In this document: piece by piece, positions 1-6,301 of the stretch | Position numbering within the stretch: position 1 is the first letter of the stretch | Layout: the number at the start of each line of letters is the position of its first letter | DNA from: Gammaproteobacteria bacterium | GTDB taxonomy: Bacteria; Pseudomonadota; Gammaproteobacteria; Enterobacterales; Alteromonadaceae | Direction of reading: 5' to 3' | Length of the DNA: 12,139 nt | NCBI GenBank assembly: GCA_027484495.1 | Contig: JAIXSW010000151.1 | Coordinates: forward strand, 1 to 12,139 | Program-made: the position numbers and the translations under genes | The notes under the pieces: model-generated | The model's database searches: none | The model's input: the letters and a program-made list of their open reading frames with translations, nothing else | Told to the model about the DNA's origin: nothing

Positions 1-621
1 CTGGCCCGTCAGCTGGCGGATTTTGGCATCGACAGTTATTTGCCTGATTTTGCCGGCACCGGTGACAGTGCCGGACAGTTCAGTCAGATTTCTTTACAGC
101 AATGGCGAGCAGATCTGCTGCAGTTTTTACCTGAGCTGCAACAGTATTCGCAGGTCCAGCTGCTCGGTTGCCGATTTGGCGCGGCACTGCTGCTGGATTG
201 GCTGCCGGCATTACAGGCGCAACTGAACATTAGTCAGATCCTGTTATGGCAACCGCAACTGCAAACCGACCGTTTCTGGCAACAATTGCAGCGCCAACAA
301 CTACTCGGCACAGCTGCCGTGGCGGCATCGGAGCATACCCTTGACGTCGCTGGCTATGCCGTCCCACTACAGCTGCGTTCAGAAATTCAGGCGTTGCAGC
401 CACAGTTACCAGCCAGTTCCACTGCTTTGTTGTGGCTGGAAAGCTCATTAACCGGCGAGATTGGTGCTGCAGCAAAAAAAATACAACAGACGCATCCTGG
501 CTTGCAGCTGCAAACCATTCAGGCGTCCCCCTACTGGCTAAGCCAGGAGCCGGCAGATAGCGGCGACTTATTAGCAATCAGTCTGAAATTTTTAACCGGA
601 GCTGTTGAATGCACCCGCTAA
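1..621 (+). CDS. Exosortase A system-associated hydrolase 2 (partial, 5' end outside window)
   Basis: The reading frame is open from the first base, so the gene begins upstream; 206 residues are visible before a TAA stop. It looks like the alpha/beta-hydrolase 'hydrolase 2' of exosortase A loci. Visible family signs are the strand and turn LPDFAGTGDSAG (visible residues 14-25), the segment LLGCRFGAALLLDW (54-67) at the nucleophile elbow, a later DVAGYAVPLQLRSEIQAL stretch, and a near-terminal PYWLSQE resembling the family's P-F-W ending. The elbow reads G-C-R-F-G, with Arg58 where a classical hydrolase has the nucleophilic Ser. From memory the family usually carries G-x-R-x-G here, so it may not be a conventional esterase. 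The stop overlaps the start of hydrolase 1 by 13 bases, which implies translational coupling. Substrate and reaction are unknown. An internal TTG at 40 is not the true start because homology continues upstream of it. Confidence 0.85.
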   Translation: MARQLADFGIDSYLPDFAGTGDSAGQFSQISLQQWRADLLQFLPELQQYSQVQLLGCRFGAALLLDWLPALQAQLNISQILLWQPQLQTDRFWQQLQRQQLLGTAAVAASEHTLDVAGYAVPLQLRSEIQALQPQLPASSTALLWLESSLTGEIGAAAKKIQQTHPGLQLQTIQASPYWLSQEPADSGDLLAISLKFLTGAVECTR

Positions 622-1496
622 GCGCTGCCTCAGCCGGCGCGACCGAAATAGTGCCGCTAAACTTTAGCGGTCAGCAAAGTCTCGGTATTTATCAGCCGGC
701 CGCTTCAGAATTTCTGGTGCTGATGGTCAACGGTGGCGCCCAGACCCGCGCAGGCAGCCACCGGATGCAACAACAATTGGCGCAGCACTGGCAACAGGCC
801 GGCTTCGCCAGTTTACGCTTTGATTTTCCGGGATTTGGCGATGCAGATGGTGAGCCGGGCACTTTTGTCGACCACGCCGCTTATCTGACCGAACTCCCCC
901 CCCAACTTGCTCGTTACTTTGGCAAGGTAAGACCCATTGTTTTATTTGGTTTATGTGATGGAGCGACAGCGGCCCTGTTGGCGAGCCCATGGTTGCAGCC
1001 ACAAGCCCTGATCCTGCTGAATCCCTGGTGCCGTACCGCAGAAAACCATGCCCGCACTATGCTGAAGTTTTATTACCTGCGTCGGCTGATATCTGCAGAA
1101 TTCTGGCGAAAACTCGCGACAGGTCAATGGCATGCACTTGACAGCCTGAAAGCAATTTTAAAGCTGCTGGGCCCCGTGCAAAAACAACACAGCTCTGTGT
1201 TTTTGGCACCTGAAGATATCCCGCATGATGATTTAAAACGATTTACCCCCGATTCAGCTGTGCCGCAGGCGATGCTAAACTGGAAAAATTTGCCCTGCCA
1301 GGTGCAATTAATACTCAGTGGCGCGGATTTGACTGCCGCAGAATGCCGTGAACTGTTACAGCTGCCACAATATCGTTGCATTGCCGCGCAACTGCGGCTT
1401 ACTGACATTGTCGGTGCAAACCACACGGTAACGGACCCCGAACATTTCGTTCTTCTACAATCTGAGACTACAGAGTTTTTGAGAACAAAGGCCTGA
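609..1496 (+). CDS. Exosortase A system-associated hydrolase 1 (alpha/beta hydrolase)
   Basis: This is a complete 295-residue alpha/beta hydrolase. The N-terminal part carries the family signature MVNGGAQTRAGSHRM (39-53) and FDFPGFGDADGEPG (71-84). The nucleophile elbow is G-L-C-D-G (114-118), giving Cys116 as nucleophile, as in dienelactone-hydrolase-like enzymes. The acid is probably Asp240 in SGADLTAAE and the base His272 in GANHTVTD, so the triad looks intact. No signal peptide is seen, so it should be cytosolic. ATG 609 is preceded by GGAG at 598-601 with seven bases between, and the gene overlaps the hydrolase 2 stop by 13 bases, so the two are co-translated. The family is known only by its co-occurrence with exosortase A; a thioesterase or acyl-transfer role on a carrier-bound intermediate is an inference. 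A run of eight C (896-903) lies in frame inside the gene. Confidence 0.9.
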   Translation: MHPLSAASAGATEIVPLNFSGQQSLGIYQPAASEFLVLMVNGGAQTRAGSHRMQQQLAQHWQQAGFASLRFDFPGFGDADGEPGTFVDHAAYLTELPPQLARYFGKVRPIVLFGLCDGATAALLASPWLQPQALILLNPWCRTAENHARTMLKFYYLRRLISAEFWRKLATGQWHALDSLKAILKLLGPVQKQHSSVFLAPEDIPHDDLKRFTPDSAVPQAMLNWKNLPCQVQLILSGADLTAAECRELLQLPQYRCIAAQLRLTDIVGANHTVTDPEHFVLLQSETTEFLRTKA

Positions 1497-1511
1497 GCTT
1501 TGATTGTTTAA

Positions 1512-1541
1512 GAAAAACACCTATCTCTGCCTGAAGTGTTC
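1512..1541 (-). terminator. Weak hairpin terminator candidate after the beta-helix gene
   Basis: On the minus strand, just past the TAG stop of the beta-helix gene, AACAC (1540-1536) pairs with GTGTT (1520-1516) and is followed by a short T-rich run (TTTCTT). The stem has only five base pairs plus one possible wobble, and the loop is about 13 to 15 bases. The convergent hydrolase 1 gene ends 15 bases away and has no better hairpin of its own. Confidence 0.25.
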
Positions 1542-2876
1542 CTAACGGGGAGTTGCAACCGAAAATATACCGAATGCGCCTGTTTCACCGGCAAGTACAC
1601 TGCACTCTCCACAATATTGATTTCTTAACAATTCAAGTTTCTGTTGCTCTAAAGCAGGCTTATATTGGTTGTCGGCAAAATATGTATTTTTCCAGAGTAA
1701 TAGGTTACCCACCCATATATTGTTAGCCGAGTGCTGAAGCTTACTGCGCGAATCAATGATCCCATTGCCCATAAATCGACTATTTTCAATAATTGATTTA
1801 TCGCTATCAATGACTGTACGAACAAATGTACCACCACTTGCTACATTTCTAAATGTAGACTTATTCACTGTCAGTGTGTTTACCTTATGAAGCAAACCTT
1901 CTTCACCATAACTTAGCATTACGGAGTTTTCATTATAATTGTTTTGCTCAAGGTAATTGTTTAATACGAATACCTCACCACCATTTGGAAAGTTTAATTC
2001 GTAGCTCACCAGACCTAATTCATCATAAAATTTTGAATCTTGCACAAAAGAACTTGCGGCCCTCGACTTAATATGATGCCCAACAATAGTATTGTAAAAA
2101 ACGCTACGGGTGACGACAAGCAAGTCTATTTTTCCGGCATATATTGCATGTGAATATCCATCCCCATTGCCATTATTGATAAAAGTCGAACGATCGACTG
2201 TTAAGGTTCCAACAGCAGCAGTAGTTAGTATCCCTGATTCATTATTCTCGAAATGCACGTTATCAAACGAAAAATCCCCTTTTTCTGCACGAACGCCAGC
2301 GCCATTCATGTCATGCACTTTGGCGTCAAAAAAACCTATGCCGGAGATCGACGCCTTACCAGTGCGAAAGACCCAAATTGCTTTACCTTCTGCCGATTTT
2401 TTGCCGGCAAATAACCGCACAGGTCCACCAATCCCCCGAATGGTTATTTCTTTTTGCTTCCACACGGCTTGAGCCTCTGTGTAGTCTCCAGCTGAAATCT
2501 CCACGACAGCACCGGAGGGGGCATGTAAGGCAGCCTCACTTATAGTTGCATATTGTTTGACGCTTTTATCACTAAAAACTAAGACAGACTTTGATGCTGG
2601 AATTATATTCCGTTCCGGATAACGAGCAGCCTGCATTTTATTAATCATGCCCATTCTGGCTGATTTGGGAATATCGTCATGGGCTAACCGAGCGAAATCG
2701 ATGATTGGATTAAAAACAAACTCCAGTTTAGTATGTCCATAAAGACGATGATTCAGATAATCAAAAATCTCCTGCGAGGAACGCCCAGCATACGCCACAG
2801 CAACCAAAAACATGCCGTATAAAAAAAACATGGATATCAGAGTCCAGCCACTCAAAATAAAAATCATTCGACGCAT
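1542..2876 (-). CDS. Membrane-anchored right-handed parallel beta-helix protein, function unknown
   Basis: The protein has 444 residues. Residues 4-30 form one long hydrophobic segment with Arg2 and Arg3 before it, which fits a signal anchor or an uncleaved or late-cleaved signal peptide, so the bulk should be periplasmic. From about residue 110 the sequence turns into short irregular repeats of 20-25 residues of the N-x-x-F-x-N-N-x-x-G kind (for example FDNVHFENNESG, VDRSTFINNGNG, VNKSTFRNVASG, IIENSRFMGNG), typical of right-handed parallel beta-helices such as pectate lyases and polysaccharide C5-epimerases. I cannot pick out a catalytic Asp/His set. A C-terminal C-G-E-C (422-425) may form a disulfide or bind metal. 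The gene is visibly more AT-rich than its neighbours, suggesting separate acquisition. It lies 143 bases downstream of the decarboxylase on the same strand. The ribosome site is weak (AAGAG about ten bases before ATG 2876; Met4 is an alternative start). An EPS-modifying or EPS-binding role is inference from context. Confidence 0.75.
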   Translation of the reverse strand: MRRMIFILSGWTLISMFFLYGMFLVAVAYAGRSSQEIFDYLNHRLYGHTKLEFVFNPIIDFARLAHDDIPKSARMGMINKMQAARYPERNIIPASKSVLVFSDKSVKQYATISEAALHAPSGAVVEISAGDYTEAQAVWKQKEITIRGIGGPVRLFAGKKSAEGKAIWVFRTGKASISGIGFFDAKVHDMNGAGVRAEKGDFSFDNVHFENNESGILTTAAVGTLTVDRSTFINNGNGDGYSHAIYAGKIDLLVVTRSVFYNTIVGHHIKSRAASSFVQDSKFYDELGLVSYELNFPNGGEVFVLNNYLEQNNYNENSVMLSYGEEGLLHKVNTLTVNKSTFRNVASGGTFVRTVIDSDKSIIENSRFMGNGIIDSRSKLQHSANNIWVGNLLLWKNTYFADNQYKPALEQQKLELLRNQYCGECSVLAGETGAFGIFSVATPR

Positions 2877-3019
2877 ACAAGGTAAGCTCTTTATTAATTA
2901 GGTTATTTATATATCTGCCGGCCAACTTAACTTTGTTTGCGTCACAAAAATGAGTACTTCAATCCTATTGGATATTACCGGCCACAATATTTATTCAGCC
3001 GCCCCAGCACACAACATGT

Positions 3020-4285
3020 TCACAAGAGGATTTCAGCAACTGGCCCATGACTTAAAAATCCTTGTGGACTGGCACTGGCGCCATAAGCGCCGGACTGCAA
3101 TACCGCAAACCAGTCGCCAGGCTCCGCTTCGGGCAACGCCACTTTGTCAGCCAGGATATCGAGCGGCGTGCACAAAGGCCCGACAACCTGCACCGGCCCC
3201 GCCGGTGCCAATGTCAGTTTATTGGCCAGCACCACCGGATAATTGCGCCGCACCACCTGACCGAAATTGCCAGAATTAGCCAGGTGATGATGCAAGCCGC
3301 CGTTGGTCACGACAAACTGCTGACCGTGTGAGCTTTTCACATCGATGACCCGACTAAAATAAACCCCGGCATGGGCCACCAGATACCGGCCCAGTTCAAG
3401 GATGATTTCCAGCCCTGCCACAGCCGCGGCAAATTCAGCGAATAACAGCTGCATGCCAGCCCCGACCGCTGCTAAGTCCAGTGCTTTGTCGGCGGGAAAA
3501 TATGGCACACCAAAGCCGCCGCCAAGATTAAAGAACTCCAGTTGCGGACAATGCGGCCGCAATTGTGCTAATAACTGCAGGCTCTGCCGCTGACTTTGTA
3601 AAATGGCGTCGGCCTGCAAGTTCTGCGATCCACAATACAGATGAAAACCAACCAGCCGCAGCGGACCTTTTTGCAATTCAGCTAACAAATCCCAGATCTG
3701 TGCCTGATCGATCCCAAACGCTTTCGCACCACCGGCCATTTTCATACCGGAAGCACGCAGTTCAAATTCAGGATTAATGCGCAGCGCGACGCGGGCCGAA
3801 GTCTTAGCCTGTAAACACAATGCCTGCAGCCGGCGCATTTCACCAGCCGATTCCAGATGCACAACACAGCCTGCCGCGATTGCCGCTTTGAGTTCAGCGT
3901 CAGTTTTACCAGGCCCGGCAAAACTGATCTGTGTTGCATCAACACCACTTTGCAACGCCAGCACCAACTCACGACGTGATGCCACATCCATCCCATCCAC
4001 CCGGGATGCTAACCAATGCACCACCGGAAAATAGGGATTGGCCTTAACGGCATAATGCAGTTTGACGCGCGCAGGCAGCGCAGCACGTAATGCGTCAACA
4101 CGAGCAGTGATCGCTGCACGGTCATAAGCATAAAAAACATCAGCATCCAGCAAAGCCGCGATCTGCGCCGGCGTTTTGCCACCCACCAACAAATCATTTT
4201 GCTGCTGGGCAAACGGCGTCAGCGCAGCAGCAAGTTGAGGCTGCGCAGTGAATAATGCGGGATTAAGCGGAATCAGAGGGTGCAC
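3020..4285 (-). CDS. PLP-dependent decarboxylase, exosortase A system-associated (fold type III)
   Basis: This 421-residue protein belongs to the alanine-racemase-fold decarboxylases related to diaminopimelate and ornithine decarboxylases. Visible motifs are YAVKAN with the PLP Schiff-base Lys81, HLYCGSQ (215-221), the phosphate-binding GGGFG (255-259), ELGR (297-300, where many relatives have EPGR), the active-site Cys372 in GPLCTPLD, and GAYG (399-402), whose Tyr contacts PLP in relatives. A short acidic/proline leader precedes the barrel. The exosortase-associated branch is favoured over LysA by the HLYCGSQ form, the ending SPQGFLSHGPVAE, and the partner ligase upstream. The start is GTG at 4285 with AAGGA eight bases ahead, and it overlaps the ligase gene by 23 bases. 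The amino-acid substrate is unknown. The product may be an amine passed to, or made on, the pathway with the ligase and acyl carrier protein (inference). Confidence 0.9.
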   Translation of the reverse strand: MHPLIPLNPALFTAQPQLAAALTPFAQQQNDLLVGGKTPAQIAALLDADVFYAYDRAAITARVDALRAALPARVKLHYAVKANPYFPVVHWLASRVDGMDVASRRELVLALQSGVDATQISFAGPGKTDAELKAAIAAGCVVHLESAGEMRRLQALCLQAKTSARVALRINPEFELRASGMKMAGGAKAFGIDQAQIWDLLAELQKGPLRLVGFHLYCGSQNLQADAILQSQRQSLQLLAQLRPHCPQLEFFNLGGGFGVPYFPADKALDLAAVGAGMQLLFAEFAAAVAGLEIILELGRYLVAHAGVYFSRVIDVKSSHGQQFVVTNGGLHHHLANSGNFGQVVRRNYPVVLANKLTLAPAGPVQVVGPLCTPLDILADKVALPEAEPGDWFAVLQSGAYGASASPQGFLSHGPVAEILL

Positions 4286-5816
4286 AAAAATAATCCTTAT
4301 AAGTCACGGACAACTGCTTACGGTCGAGTTTACCATTGGCCGTCTTAGGCAGCAGCGGCAATTGTATCAGGGCTTTGGGACACATATAGGCAGGCAATTG
4401 CTGTTTCAGAACCGTCATCAATGCGCTGGTATCCAGCGCTTGCGGTGCACTAAACAGCAATAACACGGCATTATCCGCGGCAACAGTCGGCACCGCGATC
4501 GCGGCAACATCGGTCACACCGGCCACCAGTGCGTAAAACTGCTGTTCAATTTCAGTCGGACTGATGCGGATGCCGGAACATTTGAGCATTTCATCCAACC
4601 GGCCGAGATAAAACAGATCGCCGTCGGCATCCCGCCATACCTGATCGCCTGACCAAACCGCCGGCGGTCGGTGTACAACGGCCTGCGCTAATAAAGGATC
4701 AGGCCGGAATCGCTCCGCCGTCAGCTCTGGTTTGCCCCAATAGCCAAGGCTGACCAGTGGTCCGCGATGAACCAGTTCACCGGGTTCCCCGACCGCACAT
4801 TCAGTGCCATCGGGACGCAACACCCGTACATCGGCAAAAGGGATCGCCTGACCAATCGACTGCGGTTTTTCTGTCAGTTTGTCCGGTGCTAAATAGGTGG
4901 ACCGAAAGGCTTCGGTCAGACCATACATCAGATAAGGTTTGGCATTTGGAAAACACTGCTGTAACCGTTTGAGTAATACCGGCGGCATCGCGCCACCTGA
5001 GTTAGTCCAAAGTCGCAGCGAAGAAGTACTGTCATCTGGCCAGCGCGCATCGGCCAACGCCGCCCACAGCGGTGGTACCGCAGCCAGTACGGTGACCTGG
5101 TGCTGCTGAATCTGGCGCACCACATCCTGCGTCAGCAAGTAGTCCAGCAACACGACGCTGGCGCCGACGCTGAACGCGCTTAACAGCTGATTCAGACCAT
5201 AGTCAAAACTAAAGGGTAACAGCGCCAGCACCACATCAGTGCTTTGCAAACAGAGATATTGACTGACACTGGCTGCGCCTAACAGCAGGTTCAGCTGTGA
5301 CAACACCACCCCTTTGGGTAAACCTGTGCTGCCAGAGGTATACAAAATCGCTGCCGGCTGTGCCGACATTCCGGCGGTTTGCGCATCGCTTTTATCCTGC
5401 TGCGCATCAGCAGGGTAATCGGCACCGTCGAACCACTTGCAACCTGCGGGTAAATTCAACTCGGCAGCCAGTTGCTGCCGTCTGGCCGCAGTCATTGCCA
5501 CCAGCCTCGGCGAGCAATCCTGCACAATATATTGTAATTGCTGCGGTTTCAGCGCCTGGTGCACCGGTACCACTAAAGCACCGAGACTCCAGGCGGCGAA
5601 TAACTCAATCACCAGCTCGCGTTGTTTCGGTAACTGCAACATCAAGCGATCGCCCGCCTGTAATCCTGCGGCACTTAACTGCCATCGACGTTGCCTGACT
5701 TGAGTCAACAGCTCAGCATAAGTCAAAGTACCATGCGGGTCTTTCAACGCAATTTGCATCGGCCAGCGCGTTGCGCCGAAGTGCAATAATCCTTCCAGTG
5801 AGTCGGTCAGCAGCAT
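4263..5816 (-). CDS. Acyl-CoA ligase (AMP-forming), exosortase A system-associated
   Basis: This is an adenylate-forming enzyme of the ANL superfamily, 517 residues from the chosen start. Core motifs are all present: the P-loop YTSGSTGLPKG (about 159-169), YGLTE (298-302), the ATP-ribose Asp391 in WSGD, the hinge region GRLDEMLKCSGIRISPTE, and the catalytic Lys496 in PKTANGKLDR. It should therefore activate a carboxylate as an acyl- or aminoacyl-AMP and transfer it to a thiol, either CoA or the phosphopantetheine of the nearby acyl carrier protein; the real acceptor is not known. The reading frame stays open to an ATG at 5891, but the family-like N-terminus (MLLTDSLEGLL) begins at 5816, and GGGAA lies six to seven bases ahead of it, so the shorter start is preferred. 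The gene leads a minus-strand operon and overlaps the decarboxylase by 23 bases. Confidence 0.92.
   Translation of the reverse strand: MLLTDSLEGLLHFGATRWPMQIALKDPHGTLTYAELLTQVRQRRWQLSAAGLQAGDRLMLQLPKQRELVIELFAAWSLGALVVPVHQALKPQQLQYIVQDCSPRLVAMTAARRQQLAAELNLPAGCKWFDGADYPADAQQDKSDAQTAGMSAQPAAILYTSGSTGLPKGVVLSQLNLLLGAASVSQYLCLQSTDVVLALLPFSFDYGLNQLLSAFSVGASVVLLDYLLTQDVVRQIQQHQVTVLAAVPPLWAALADARWPDDSTSSLRLWTNSGGAMPPVLLKRLQQCFPNAKPYLMYGLTEAFRSTYLAPDKLTEKPQSIGQAIPFADVRVLRPDGTECAVGEPGELVHRGPLVSLGYWGKPELTAERFRPDPLLAQAVVHRPPAVWSGDQVWRDADGDLFYLGRLDEMLKCSGIRISPTEIEQQFYALVAGVTDVAAIAVPTVAADNAVLLLFSAPQALDTSALMTVLKQQLPAYMCPKALIQLPLLPKTANGKLDRKQLSVTYKDYFCAPSDSA
4291..4296 (-). promoter_or_regulatory. Ribosome binding site supporting a GTG start
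   Basis: AAGGAT on the minus strand lies eight bases before GTG at 4285, inside the end of the ligase coding region. It decides the decarboxylase start, which has no nearby in-frame ATG with a comparable site. Confidence 0.6.
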
Positions 5817-5961
5817 GCAATTTCCCGTGAGCCAGCTTTCCCGGATATGGCGCCAATTCACTGAAAACAGGCAGCATTTTTCCGGCGGCAAAATGGTTTG
5901 CCTGTGATTAATCTGTGTTAGAGTACATTGTGCAAATATCTGATGTCCATTGGAGTTGACT
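5817..5961. promoter_or_regulatory. Divergent promoter region between ligase operon and carrier protein-prsT
   Basis: These 145 bases separate divergently transcribed genes and must carry the start signals of both units unless the promoters lie inside coding sequence. I see GGGAA (5826-5821, minus) before the ligase and GGAG (5952-5955, plus) before the carrier protein. The stretch 5904-5945 is AT-rich. A possible TTGCCT at 5898-5903 has no convincing -10 at the right distance. No consensus sigma-54 site was found: a near match has the GG and GC one base too far apart. No strong operator palindrome is evident. Confidence 0.45.
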
Positions 5962-6225
5962 ATGAGGGACCAACAACCTCAGACCGGACAGGTGCTCGAC
6001 CAGATCCTGTTATCGGTATTAGGCCCCCACCACCACCTGACTGATCAAACACCGTTATTAGGTGCCATCCCCGAATTTGATTCCAGCAGTATTATGACCA
6101 TTCTGACATTGCTGGAAGACCAATATGATGTCGTATTCGACGACGCAGAACTCAGCGCAGATCTGTTCAGTACAGTCGGTTCTCTACGCCATTTTATGAC
6201 AGAAAAGCTGGGCAAAACGGCTTAA
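5962..6225 (+). CDS. Acyl carrier protein, exosortase A system-associated
   Basis: This is an 87-residue stand-alone carrier protein. The 4'-phosphopantetheine attachment Ser is probably Ser41 in EFDSSSIMTIL (38-48), aligned with the D-S-L motif of ordinary acyl carrier proteins; here the residue after Ser41 is Ser rather than Leu. A helix-rich acidic C-terminal half (LLEDQYDVVFDDAELSADLF) and TVGSLRHFM complete the four-helix pattern. ATG 5962 is chosen because GGAG lies six bases upstream at 5952-5955. An in-frame TTG at 5950 overlaps that ribosome site and is unlikely. The gene opens a plus-strand unit with prsT 76 bases downstream, and sits back to back with the acyl ligase, its most plausible loading enzyme (inference). 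A role in primary fatty-acid synthesis is unlikely because no fab genes adjoin and the sequence is divergent. Confidence 0.88.
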   Translation: MRDQQPQTGQVLDQILLSVLGPHHHLTDQTPLLGAIPEFDSSSIMTILTLLEDQYDVVFDDAELSADLFSTVGSLRHFMTEKLGKTA

Positions 6226-6301
6226 CTATATCAATCAAACCGACGTGATGCTGCGAAACACCGATGGCAGAACGCAAGTGAATGTATAAAGGATTACACA
6301 G

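Noticed and set aside
230..577. Minus-strand frame opposite hydrolase 2
   Set aside because: It is antisense to a gene with clear family motifs and shows no protein-like pattern of its own.
1542..2876. Naming the beta-helix protein as an alginate epimerase or pectate lyase
   Set aside because: Only the fold type is visible; no catalytic motif of those enzymes could be recognised.
2950..3331. Short plus-strand frames over the end of the decarboxylase gene
   Set aside because: They are antisense shadows, Pro/Arg/Cys-rich in composition with no ribosome site.
3020..4285. Naming the decarboxylase lysA or an ornithine decarboxylase
   Set aside because: The motifs are shared across the fold, but the HLYCGSQ form, the C-terminal sequence and the ligase partner point to the exosortase-associated branch.
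5817..5891. Longer ligase start at ATG 5891 adding 25 residues
   Set aside because: The extra residues do not look like the family N-terminus, and the ATG at 5816 has a GGGAA site at good spacing.
5886..5901. Possible sigma-54 promoter for the carrier protein gene (CGGC ... TTTGC)
   Set aside because: The GG and GC dinucleotides are eleven rather than ten bases apart, and sigma-54 spacing is strict.
6264..6280. TGGCAGAACG stretch ahead of prsT as a sigma-54 site
   Set aside because: The -12 half is AAGT instead of TTGC.
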